Positions 1 through 7,790 of a stretch of DNA of 34,927 nt are shown here, in pieces; position 1 is the stretch's first letter; every line of letters starts with the position of its first letter. The translations under genes were made by a program, and so were the position numbers. The notes under the pieces are model-generated. The model saw only the letters and a list, made by a program, of their open reading frames with translations, was not told the DNA's origin and made no database searches. Origin of the DNA: Opitutia bacterium (GTDB lineage: Bacteria > Verrucomicrobiota > Verrucomicrobiia > Opitutales > JABJCN01); NCBI GenBank assembly GCA_018668635.1, contig JABJCN010000164.1:1-34927 (forward strand), read 5' to 3'.

Positions 1-263
1 AACGCATATTTAATTCGATCAAACTCGCCTGCAGTAAGCACGATATGAGTAAATAAAATAAGCATGAACCAATCGTGCGGAGTCTGTAAAAAATCAGATT
101 TTTTAATGCCGAGAGGTCGACGAAACATGGAGACTATTCCAACAACAGTTACCATTTGTATCGGCTTCATCCAACCCACGAGCTGATAAATCATACCCCA
201 CGTGTGCTCATAAGGCCGAATGTAATAGAGAACCAAAAAGCAGATTGTTGCGGCAAAATCCAT
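1..263 (-). CDS. Partial membrane protein, probable O-antigen ligase/polymerase (N-terminus only)
   Basis: An open reading frame starts at an ATG at 263 and runs off the left edge of the window, so only about 87 N-terminal residues are visible. An in-frame TAA lies about nine codons upstream, which supports this start. The residues form hydrophobic stretches (around ICFLVLYYI, MVTVVGIVSMF and WFMLILFTHIVL) separated by short polar loops, with an early YIRPYEHTWG segment. This layout is common at the start of polytopic O-antigen ligase or Wzy-like polymerase proteins. It lies 69 nt downstream of the GT4 gene on the same strand and would be the fifth gene of the polysaccharide operon. A polymerase or ligase is the component otherwise missing from the cluster. 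The family is inferred from topology and context, because the diagnostic large periplasmic loop is outside the window. Confidence 0.6.
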   Translation of the reverse strand, partial: MDFAATICFLVLYYIRPYEHTWGMIYQLVGWMKPIQMVTVVGIVSMFRRPLGIKKSDFLQTPHDWFMLILFTHIVLTAGEFDRIKYA

Positions 264-332
264 GACCGGTTTCAGGTTTTGGAATTATTGATAATCGACA
301 CCGTTAAAAATGCATGTAATAGAACGTACTCA

Positions 333-1454
333 TCATTTCATGAGCGCAAGATCTTGGTAGGCCTTGCGATAGCTATTCGCCATACTGTCGAGGGAGAAAT
401 CATTCTCTATTTTTTTGCGAGCCATAACACTGACATTTTCTAATGTTGGCATATCCTTGGCAAAAATATCTGTCAGGCCTTCAAGCAGATTATCGATTGA
501 TATTAATGGCCTGACAAAGCCGTCGACTCCGTGCAAAATCAAATCTTCAGAACCACAGTTTTGGTTGGTTAGAACAGGCACACCGCAAGCCATTGCCTCT
601 AGGGCACAGTTGGATAGACCCTCATTTTCGCTGGGTAGAAGCAGTAAATCCAAGCACTGGTAATATGCAACGGGGTCAGTCTGATAACCCACAGCATGAA
701 TCCTAGATCGCAAAGGATGACATTGTATTTTATCCAGAACCACCCGCTCCCGGTCTCCACCACCACCGACAATAAGCAAGTGTATATTTGGCAACTTTTC
801 TCCTATTTCAGCAAATGCCTCAAGAAGAAATTCATGTCTTTTATACGGCCCAAAACGACCAAAGACCCCCACAAGCAAAAGCTCCCCGGAAAGATCTAGC
901 AACTCCTTCCGGATTTGTGCCTTGTCTTTATTGGGTTGAAAGAGAACGGTATCAACGCCGTTTCGTAAAGTAAGAACGGGCGTTGGAGAAAGCTTCAATT
1001 CATCCAGTTGACGAGTCATTGAATCGCCTACGGTGTGTATTTTTTTGCAAAGTCGATAGAGCAATATACGCTGCAGTCTCTTACGCAAACGTAGATCTGT
1101 TAAAGTCAGGGAAGCATGCTCACCATGAAAGATTGGTATGGTAACGCCAAGAAATCTTGCCATGGCAGCATAAATAAGAGGGCCAAGGTTATGAGTATGA
1201 ATTATGTCCGGCCCAATTTCATTAATCTTATCTCGTAATATCCGAGGAAGCCTTCGGTCAAACCCCGGTTTTTTCCCAAGTACATGCAAATGGCATTTTT
1301 TAGAAAGGCGAGATGCCATACGCCCGGCCCTTTCGAGGCAGCAAACCTCCATGGAGATCTTCTCGCTAGCTAGGTTGATTGACATATTGACAATGCCATT
1401 CTCCATTCCTCCTGGCGCGAGAGAGTATACAAGATGCAGTACCTTCAAGCTCAT
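333..1454 (-). CDS. Glycosyltransferase family 4 (GT-B fold)
   Basis: This 373-residue protein probably transfers a nucleotide-activated sugar onto the growing polysaccharide repeat unit at the cytoplasmic face of the membrane. The N-terminal GT-B half shows the acceptor-side glycine loop GGMEN (residues 15-19) and an IHTHN segment (85-89). The C-terminal half begins around residue 190 and contains VFGRFGPYKR (197-206). It ends with the retaining-GT EX7E signature, E278 to E286, within NEGLSNCALEAMACGVPVL. Length and layout are normal for GT4. Its ATG overlaps the stop of the upstream GT2 gene by four bases (ATGA), indicating translational coupling in one operon. Donor and acceptor sugars cannot be told from sequence. 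Confidence is high for the family and low for specificity. Confidence 0.9.
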   Translation of the reverse strand: MSLKVLHLVYSLAPGGMENGIVNMSINLASEKISMEVCCLERAGRMASRLSKKCHLHVLGKKPGFDRRLPRILRDKINEIGPDIIHTHNLGPLIYAAMARFLGVTIPIFHGEHASLTLTDLRLRKRLQRILLYRLCKKIHTVGDSMTRQLDELKLSPTPVLTLRNGVDTVLFQPNKDKAQIRKELLDLSGELLLVGVFGRFGPYKRHEFLLEAFAEIGEKLPNIHLLIVGGGGDRERVVLDKIQCHPLRSRIHAVGYQTDPVAYYQCLDLLLLPSENEGLSNCALEAMACGVPVLTNQNCGSEDLILHGVDGFVRPLISIDNLLEGLTDIFAKDMPTLENVSVMARKKIENDFSLDSMANSYRKAYQDLALMK

Positions 1455-2425
1455 CTGGTATCTTTATCGCTGAATAATAAGCTTCCAAGCCAAGCCAAAA
1501 TAAAACGAGGAAGGGCTCGAATGCGAAAAAATATAGGGACATCCAAGTGAACATGATTCATCGGTAGCGGCCACAACAGAAAAGAGCGAATAATTCCCCG
1601 TAGAGCAGGCCAATGCTTACATTCGCCATGAAAAATCCAAGACGTCTGATAATCGACTACACTATGAGCCTGAAGCCAGAATGTATAAGCGGATCGACCG
1701 ACAACACCTTCCTTACGAGCCTTGGCCAGAACCTTCTTCTTGTTCTCCCGCATTCGCGCGCCATGCCCACTCATATTATTACCATGCTTACGGACTCGGA
1801 TCAGCTTATCTGGAATAATCCAGAGACGGCATGCGGCAGACAAACGAATCCACATATCCCGATCCTCCGAGCTACGAAGAGCCGTATCAAATCCTCCAAC
1901 CTGAGCAAATAATGCTTTCCTGATCACAACAGCGCCAGGGAAAAAACGGTTCTTTAATAAGAGATCACGACTGGTTACCTCGCCAGTCAAAGAGTCCCGA
2001 TTGCGATCGAGGATTACTTCCCCATCTACACCAATCTTGTAGTCCAGACAGGCGACAAGCCCAAACGATTCGGGAAGCGATAGCATCTTCGCCATAAGAG
2101 ACTCAAGAAAAGTTGGCTCCCACTCATCATCAGCATCCAACAGCGCAATAAAATCATGAGAGGCTAATTGGATGCCATTATTCCGACTTGCAGATAGACC
2201 TTGATTCTCCTGGTGGATGTAACGGACGCGGTCGCCATAACGAGCGACAACCTCCCCTGTATTATCAGGGGACCCGTCATCAATAACAATTACCTCCAGG
2301 GCCGGATAGGTTTGGGCCAAAACGGAGTCGAGTGCCGCACCCAGGAATCTTGCATAGTTATAGCAGGGAATAATGATGCTGACCGGCAATGGAGCCCGGT
2401 GATTCCTGCCTTCCTTGTTTTCCAC
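1451..2425 (-). CDS. Glycosyltransferase family 2 (GT-A fold)
   Basis: This 324-residue inverting-type GT2 enzyme should add a sugar during assembly of the surface polysaccharide. Typical GT-A elements are visible: VSIIIPCYNYARFL (15-28), the nucleotide-binding VIDDGSPDNT (47-56), and the DXD-like LDADDEW (96-102) that binds the metal and nucleotide sugar. An IRVRKHG segment follows. The C-terminus (about 275-320) is hydrophobic and may associate with the membrane. The start is GTG at 2425. An in-frame TAA two codons upstream rules out a longer protein. It lies 23 nt after the kinase gene and overlaps the GT4 gene by 4 nt. Substrate is unknown. Confidence 0.9.
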   Translation of the reverse strand: MENKEGRNHRAPLPVSIIIPCYNYARFLGAALDSVLAQTYPALEVIVIDDGSPDNTGEVVARYGDRVRYIHQENQGLSASRNNGIQLASHDFIALLDADDEWEPTFLESLMAKMLSLPESFGLVACLDYKIGVDGEVILDRNRDSLTGEVTSRDLLLKNRFFPGAVVIRKALFAQVGGFDTALRSSEDRDMWIRLSAACRLWIIPDKLIRVRKHGNNMSGHGARMRENKKKVLAKARKEGVVGRSAYTFWLQAHSVVDYQTSWIFHGECKHWPALRGIIRSFLLWPLPMNHVHLDVPIFFRIRALPRFILAWLGSLLFSDKDTR

Positions 2426-2448
2426 GAATTAGAAAATCAAAACAGAGC

Positions 2449-4650
2449 CTAGGATGTCTGTTCCGGAAGGAAACCTTCAGTTACCTTGCTCTGCTGGTAG
2501 TACTCGTAGTTCCGATAATAATATCGATAGTATCTTCCTCCAGTACGAAAACTGACTCGATTAAGTATAAATCCAAAGATGGGGATACGGCTATTCTTTA
2601 TCTGACTGATGGCAAGACGAATCTGGGGAAAGACGGTGTGACCAGCAGATACGATTACAACCATTCCATCAAGTGACTCCTTCATCATGAATACATCCGG
2701 AAGACCAAGTAACGGCGGGCCGTCAACTATTATACGATCATACTGAAGACGAAATCCCATCATTAAGGCACTGAAAGTCTGCCCACCCAAACTCTCAATC
2801 GCTTGAGCTGAAAAGCGCCCGGATGGAAGAAAATCCAAATTGTCTTCAAACGGGATGGGCTCTACTTGGCCATTCCCGTCAAGAAAATCGGCAAGGCCAG
2901 ACTTTTTTTTGCCGACAATCTTCCGTGTCTGCTTCCCCCTACGCAAATCAGCATCCAGAAGGAGTGTCCTCTCACCAAGCTCCGCAAAGGAGCGAGCCAA
3001 TTCCAGAGAGTTTAAACTCTTTCCCTCTTGAGGCATGGAACTACTTATCATTATGACTTGAGATTGCTCGTGGTCATCCTGACGCAGTATTAGGTTTGTC
3101 CTGATGACACGAAATGATTCCTTGAACATAGGGAATTCCTCATGCACACCCAAAGAATCTCCATCGACATTTGAAGGCAATTCCGGAACAAGACCAAGGC
3201 CATGAATCTGAAGTTCTGTTTCCAAATTTTCAGGTGTTTTCACACTGGAATCCATGTATTCCATGAAATACGCCAGACCAATTCCAAGTAACAGTGCTCC
3301 ACCCATGCAATATATAAGAAGTTTACCTTTATTGGGAACTATGGACCCGTCACTAACGCCAACCAAACCCTGATAGGATATTTCAAGGAAAGGATCAATC
3401 GAGTGAGATAGACGTACCTGCTCTACTTTATCCCGGAGTTTATCATGCCGTTTCTGGTAATCTTTAACCTTATTATCAATGTGGTCCATACTCCGTTTGG
3501 CTTCACCAAAGTTTCGGGTCACCTCTTTATAACGAGGCATCTGATCCCGTAAACGTTTTCCCTCATTATCCGTATTTGAATGAGAAAGGAGGAAGGATGC
3601 GTAAGCTGATTCATAATGTTGGTTCAACTCTCGTTCAACTTTTTCCAAACGGTTCTGAAGTTGCAGCATAGATGGATGACCGGGCAAAAAGATCGCTCTT
3701 TTTTCATCATACTCCTTACGTAATGCGTTGGCATTTTGATAAATATCAATCCAAGCTTTGTGATCTTTTTTCACATTATCCGGTGTAACGACAACAAGAG
3801 GTGCCGACTGCAATGCCCCGGTTTGTAACTGGGATGTCCCAGGGCGAGGCTGCATCTGAACCATTTGCCCCATTTTAAGCGCAGAATCTTCGTAGGAGCT
3901 TAATAATGAAAATCGCTGCAACACATCCATCTCCTTTTTGTTCAGTTGTGCCAAAATACCCACCATGAGCTCGAGACGCTCATGATTCTCATTGAGCATT
4001 CGAGGTAAGTTACGCAAAGTACGCATTTCCTCTTCAAGTCGATTGTAATTGAGACGCTCCTCAAGTTCAATTTTCTCCTGCTTAAGGCGGGCGATATTTT
4101 CTGCAGCAATCTTCAATTCACTCTCCCCCTTGGAAATTTCGACCTCGGCCTTGGCATTTCGCTTGTTCAAACGATCGACCTTGAACTCTTCAAGTAGGGC
4201 CTCGCTCCATTTCTCCACAATATCTGGAGTGTAACCGAGGACTTCAACCCGCACAAGATCATCATTTAGGTTTTCCGCACTCCGTTCCTTATATACATGT
4301 ACTCGACGAATAAAGTGTTTCTTGATGCTCCGGAAACCCATGTCTATTCCCAGACGTTTTGCCGCCAAACCGCCAATCCGCTCACTTGGGAGGTTCTCTC
4401 GAAGGGCAAGCCACCCGGGGCGTTCCTTAAATGCACGTTGTTTATCAACCGGGTCTGCAACATAAACACATTTAACCTGTGACTTGGCTTCATAGACAGG
4501 GCGGGCGTAGCAGTAATATATTAGTCCGCCAGTTATGACAAGGCATCCAGCAAGCACAACAAGGCGGGTCTGCCTTAAAATGATCCCGACATGTACAAAT
4601 ATGTCGTCAAAGGAAAAGCCCTTTTCTTCACCACCTGTACTTTGAGCCAT
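2449..4650 (-). CDS. Wzc-like polysaccharide co-polymerase / BY-type tyrosine kinase
   Basis: This 733-residue inner-membrane protein should control polysaccharide chain length and couple synthesis to export through cycles of tyrosine autophosphorylation. A Wzz-type N-terminus is followed by TM1 (about 30-47). Next comes a long periplasmic region (about 50-440), largely charged coiled coil, and then TM2 (444-462). The cytoplasmic BY-kinase domain has Walker A at 536-545 (SSSMPQEGKS), Walker A' at 563-568 (LLLDAD) and Walker B at 640-643 (IIVD). The C-terminus has eight tyrosines between 707 and 718, the usual autophosphorylation cluster. The Walker A has Gln where Gly is most often found (P-G-EGKS). 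Kinase and co-polymerase are fused in one chain as in Proteobacteria, not split as in Firmicutes. It sits 86 nt after the export-protein gene and 23 nt before the GT2 gene. Confidence 0.93.
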   Translation of the reverse strand: MAQSTGGEEKGFSFDDIFVHVGIILRQTRLVVLAGCLVITGGLIYYCYARPVYEAKSQVKCVYVADPVDKQRAFKERPGWLALRENLPSERIGGLAAKRLGIDMGFRSIKKHFIRRVHVYKERSAENLNDDLVRVEVLGYTPDIVEKWSEALLEEFKVDRLNKRNAKAEVEISKGESELKIAAENIARLKQEKIELEERLNYNRLEEEMRTLRNLPRMLNENHERLELMVGILAQLNKKEMDVLQRFSLLSSYEDSALKMGQMVQMQPRPGTSQLQTGALQSAPLVVVTPDNVKKDHKAWIDIYQNANALRKEYDEKRAIFLPGHPSMLQLQNRLEKVERELNQHYESAYASFLLSHSNTDNEGKRLRDQMPRYKEVTRNFGEAKRSMDHIDNKVKDYQKRHDKLRDKVEQVRLSHSIDPFLEISYQGLVGVSDGSIVPNKGKLLIYCMGGALLLGIGLAYFMEYMDSSVKTPENLETELQIHGLGLVPELPSNVDGDSLGVHEEFPMFKESFRVIRTNLILRQDDHEQSQVIMISSSMPQEGKSLNSLELARSFAELGERTLLLDADLRRGKQTRKIVGKKKSGLADFLDGNGQVEPIPFEDNLDFLPSGRFSAQAIESLGGQTFSALMMGFRLQYDRIIVDGPPLLGLPDVFMMKESLDGMVVIVSAGHTVFPQIRLAISQIKNSRIPIFGFILNRVSFRTGGRYYRYYYRNYEYYQQSKVTEGFLPEQTS

Positions 4651-4671
4651 ATTCTAAACTGCCTTTACATT

Positions 4672-4702
4672 ATTAGCTTACGAAATACCACGTAAGGCTA
4701 AT
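4672..4702 (-). other. Intercistronic imperfect inverted repeat
   Basis: ATTAGCTTACG (4672-4682) is mirrored by CGTAAGGCTAAT (4691-4702). In RNA of the operon strand this would give an 11-bp stem with one bulged base and an 8-nt loop. It lies in the 86-nt gap between the Wza-like gene and the kinase gene. No U-tract follows, so it is not called a terminator. An mRNA-stabilising or processing hairpin is possible but unproven. Confidence 0.4.
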
Positions 4703-4736
4703 AAAAAGAATGCCGATAGAATAGGGATTTGCAACC

Positions 4737-6560
4737 CTACAAGCTGAAAAACTTTTCAGGAACCACGACGATATCCTTGGACTGCAACTCCACATCTGGC
4801 TCCAGTCCATGCTGCACATTGCGAATATTCACAGGAATATGGACCTTCTGTCCACCGCCGACCTCCCGAACCACATAGACCTTCTTGGTGTTTGAAAATG
4901 GTGCAAACCCACCCTTGGCAAGGATCGCAGTATAGGCTGTCATACCCACTCTTTCTGTAAGGGTAAGGAATCCCGGACTCTTCACCCGGCCAGTAACAAA
5001 TACGCCATTATCACGAGCCTGTGAAGGTTGTGAAGGGTCTTCCTGCTGTCCCATTCCACGGGCAGAAGCCGTTTCAATATTTCCGTCTGAATCTTCGGGT
5101 TTCGATGGTATATGGAGAATATCGCCATCGCGGAGAATTAAATCATTGGCCAAGCGACCACCCTTAAGAATTTCATTAACGTCTATCTCCTCTACAAGAT
5201 TACGACCTTCAACTAGGCGCATCAAACGTACTCGGGAAAGGTCCGCGGACTGAGTCTCACCTCCAGACTGGATGATTGTATTAAGAATAGTTGCCACTCG
5301 ACCACGGGGAATACGAAAAGTACCAGGACGCTTGAAGTCTCCCATTAGATAGATGACCCCTCCGTTTTCATCATCAGACTTGGTTGCCTCGGGCCTTTCG
5401 ATGATGATGGTAGGATTCACAATCATGGTTTGACTGAAAGCTTTGGCAACAGATGATTCAGCAGAAGGAATGGTCATCCCGGCAACTTGAACGCGCCCGA
5501 CTCGGGGAATTAAAATGTAACCTCCCTGACGAACTTGGTACATTGCATTGAATGATTCATCCTGCATGACGAAAAGCTCTATAGTCTCCCCAGAATTTAT
5601 TAGGTCGGAACGGGGATCGCCGGAAGTTGCCTGGGACGATCCAGTTGGAGTCGATAATGCCGCCTGATTGGCAAGTTTTAATTGAACAACGCTTACATCA
5701 ACGATTTTAAGTTGATTCCGCAAATCTGCAAGTTCTGCTTCCTGAGCCTGAACCTGTGTTAAATCACCAATGCGTTGAGCCTGGCTCAAGGCAATACTTG
5801 CTTGCGTTATCTGTGAAATCAAGTTGTCGCTTTCCTGCTGCTTTTGGGCAAGCTGCTGAGAAACATTGGATGCACCCACGTTCATTAGCGGATTCGGAGA
5901 GGTCACAATCCCAGCGGAGGGAACTGTTGCAGAAGAGGTAAGTGGAGAACCCTGAGGGAAATTAGTGAGCGGATTTGGAAAAGCGGATAACGGATCAGGA
6001 GCCGAGACAGAAGGAACAACTGAAGGTGAAGGAGGAACGGAAGGTGCACTCTCCCTGAAACCTGAAAAATCAAGCTTCCCCATACCAGGCGGGGATGAAG
6101 GAAGAGGGGGCGGAATCGGGATAGGAGAAACTGAAGGAACAGGCAATGGTGGTGGTTGAAGTGCAGCATTAATAGCAGCTTCAGAAAGTCCGTTTTGCTG
6201 GGCAATGATGCGGGCTTGTTCATTGGCGCTGGGAGACGGTGTCGAAATAGTAACAGGGGGCAACGTCGCCACTGGGACAGGAGATGGAACCGGAATTACT
6301 GATTGCGCCACTGGAGTTGGGGCCAAATTCTGAAGCAACCTCCGTATGGTAACGTCCTCCATATCAATCTGGCTGGCTCGGTTAAGGTATTGGCGAGCCT
6401 GTGAAATATCCCCGAGGAGATAAGATGAGAAAGCTGCGCTGATAAGATCCGCCTTTGTCTGACCAGCAGAGGGTTGTGCGACCTGACCTGAAAGATTCAC
6501 AAAAAAGCCCATCACAACGATGCAGGCTAATTGTGTAAGTCTATGCCCTAGACGTCTCAT
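4737..6560 (-). CDS. Wza-like polysaccharide export protein with TPR-like, Pro-rich and coiled-coil extension
   Basis: This 607-residue exported protein should form or gate the outer-membrane channel for the polysaccharide. A hydrophobic signal segment covers about residues 8-25. Residues 37-80 resemble a TPR helical hairpin (SSYLLGDISQARQYLNRAS). Residues 81-228 are rich in Pro and Ser, and 233-295 form a Gln-rich coiled coil. The conserved export part follows: a Poly_export/PES domain (about 320-390, GGYILIPRVGRVQVAGMTI), a first SLBB domain (401-485, YLMGDFKRPGTFRIPRG) and a second SLBB domain (519-603, VTGRVKSPGFLTL). Classical Wza is about 380 residues and a lipoprotein. Here no lipobox Cys is seen at the expected position, and the export core is preceded by over 300 extra residues. 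It is the first gene of the operon, with ATG at 6560. Confidence 0.88.
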   Translation of the reverse strand: MRRLGHRLTQLACIVVMGFFVNLSGQVAQPSAGQTKADLISAAFSSYLLGDISQARQYLNRASQIDMEDVTIRRLLQNLAPTPVAQSVIPVPSPVPVATLPPVTISTPSPSANEQARIIAQQNGLSEAAINAALQPPPLPVPSVSPIPIPPPLPSSPPGMGKLDFSGFRESAPSVPPSPSVVPSVSAPDPLSAFPNPLTNFPQGSPLTSSATVPSAGIVTSPNPLMNVGASNVSQQLAQKQQESDNLISQITQASIALSQAQRIGDLTQVQAQEAELADLRNQLKIVDVSVVQLKLANQAALSTPTGSSQATSGDPRSDLINSGETIELFVMQDESFNAMYQVRQGGYILIPRVGRVQVAGMTIPSAESSVAKAFSQTMIVNPTIIIERPEATKSDDENGGVIYLMGDFKRPGTFRIPRGRVATILNTIIQSGGETQSADLSRVRLMRLVEGRNLVEEIDVNEILKGGRLANDLILRDGDILHIPSKPEDSDGNIETASARGMGQQEDPSQPSQARDNGVFVTGRVKSPGFLTLTERVGMTAYTAILAKGGFAPFSNTKKVYVVREVGGGQKVHIPVNIRNVQHGLEPDVELQSKDIVVVPEKFFSL

Positions 6561-6609
6561 TTTTTAAATTAAACATGGATATAAATGCGGTTGTTCTACT
6601 GGTTTTATA

Positions 6610-6637
6610 ATCGTAATAGAAAAAGAAAGGACATCAA
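6610..6637 (-). promoter_or_regulatory. Possible sigma70-type promoter for the polysaccharide operon
   Basis: Read on the minus strand, a TTGATG hexamer (6632-6637) is separated by 16 nt from TACGAT (6610-6615). Each matches four of six consensus bases. The site lies about 50 nt before the first gene of the operon, in an AT-rich 148-nt gap after tRNA-Tyr. It is a weak match made by eye. Co-transcription from the tRNA is an alternative. Confidence 0.3.
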
Positions 6638-6708
6638 TTAAATCCAATATCACAAACTTTACAAGCAAAAGAAAGGGGTTGGGGAGAATGGTGAGATGTA
6701 GTAGGAAA

Positions 6709-6794
6709 TGGTGGTAGGGGAGGGATTCGAACCCTCGAACGCCGGAGCGGGCGGATTTACAGTCCGCATCCTTTAGCCACTTGGATACCCTACC
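6709..6794 (-). tRNA. tRNA-Tyr (anticodon GTA)
   Basis: Read on the minus strand, the acceptor strand GGTAGGG (6788-6794) pairs with CCCTACC (6713-6719). These are followed by discriminator A and an encoded CCA (6709-6711). The anticodon stem is GCGGA/TCCGC around the loop CTGTAAA, giving anticodon GTA. A long variable arm follows, as expected for bacterial tRNA-Tyr. The T arm is GAGGG-TTCGAAT-CCCTC. Length is 86 nt with CCA. It lies between the exonuclease gene and the polysaccharide operon on the same strand. Confidence 0.97.
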
Positions 6795-6877
6795 AAAAAG
6801 TGGAATCAGCTAGAAAAAATTTTCTAACGCCTTTGCCAAGCTTAAATTCCAATTTTTTTGATTTATTACAAAAAAGA

Positions 6878-7732
6878 TCATATACGCTGATTGATTTCCA
6901 AAAGACGATCCCATTCAATAAGGAATGAATTAAGGTGAGCTTTTCCCCCTGCAATCTCGGTTTCCAGGAGTTCCCGGACAAGGGACTGCTCCTGTTCGTA
7001 CTGCTCTGCAGTAAAAAGATCAGCAAATCGTGCCATACGCGCCCAGACCAAGTGGGTGGTAAAGGCATCAAACTCGTTGTAGTCGACAATTTCCTTTAGC
7101 TTCCCCTGAAGCCACATCTCGCCCACAGAATCCCCACTGACCCCAAGTTTACCCGGAATCCCGCTTATACTGGCAATTTCATGTAGACTCGGCGTGTTCT
7201 TATACTTGCCGAGGATCGCGGCCAAGTCTACATGGGAATCACCGCCCTGTGAAAAGTAGTCAACTCCCTCCCAGGGCTTATCAGGACGTTGACCGAAACC
7301 GGAACTGGAAATTCCGTGGACAATTGCACGCTGCATTAGAATTGGCACATCCGCATTAGCAGAATTGTATCCCACGATCTGCGGTTTACTTCGCCCCACT
7401 GCCCGGAAAAAAGACTGAAGAATTCGTTTTTCGTGAGCCTTGTCAGGATCAGATGGGTCGGAAGGCAACGAGATCAACTTCAACTCGGGTTCCCCTGCTG
7501 CGTTAGTTTCCCGAAGAATCCCCGCGATGGATACAACCCGGCAAAGAACAGTCTTTATGTAGGGTTGCGGATTTTCTTCACTGGCTCCACCGTAGTCCCA
7601 GAGACTTCGGAAGGCGGAAGGAAGACTATGAGGAGGAGCATGCTTAACCCCTGTTAAAACCTCGGCTGCAAGAGGGTCAGGGATCCACTCCACATCAAAG
7701 CTAAATACCTTGTGCTGAACTGTCTTGAACAT
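6878..7732 (-). CDS. PolB-like 3'-5' exonuclease (DEDDy type)
   Basis: This 284-residue protein matches the predicted 3'-5' exonucleases related to the proofreading domain of DNA polymerase B. The four acidic residues of a DEDDy nuclease can be followed. Motif I is SFDVEW with D13 and E15. Motif II is GYNSANADVP (121-130) with D128. D169 lies in SHVDLA. Motif III is YNEFD (Y218 to D222). Two metal ions bound by these residues would cleave single-stranded DNA or RNA from the 3' end. No polymerase domain is present, so it acts alone or with a partner. It is followed by tRNA-Tyr on the same strand and preceded, 58 nt away, by the MBG protein gene. Function in the cell is not known for this family. 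Confidence 0.85.
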   Translation of the reverse strand: MFKTVQHKVFSFDVEWIPDPLAAEVLTGVKHAPPHSLPSAFRSLWDYGGASEENPQPYIKTVLCRVVSIAGILRETNAAGEPELKLISLPSDPSDPDKAHEKRILQSFFRAVGRSKPQIVGYNSANADVPILMQRAIVHGISSSGFGQRPDKPWEGVDYFSQGGDSHVDLAAILGKYKNTPSLHEIASISGIPGKLGVSGDSVGEMWLQGKLKEIVDYNEFDAFTTHLVWARMARFADLFTAEQYEQEQSLVRELLETEIAGGKAHLNSFLIEWDRLLEINQRI

Positions 7733-7790
7733 TCAAAAATCAAGACTTGAAGGAGGCCAATGTGTCAGACCGATTAAGCAGATGCTGAAG

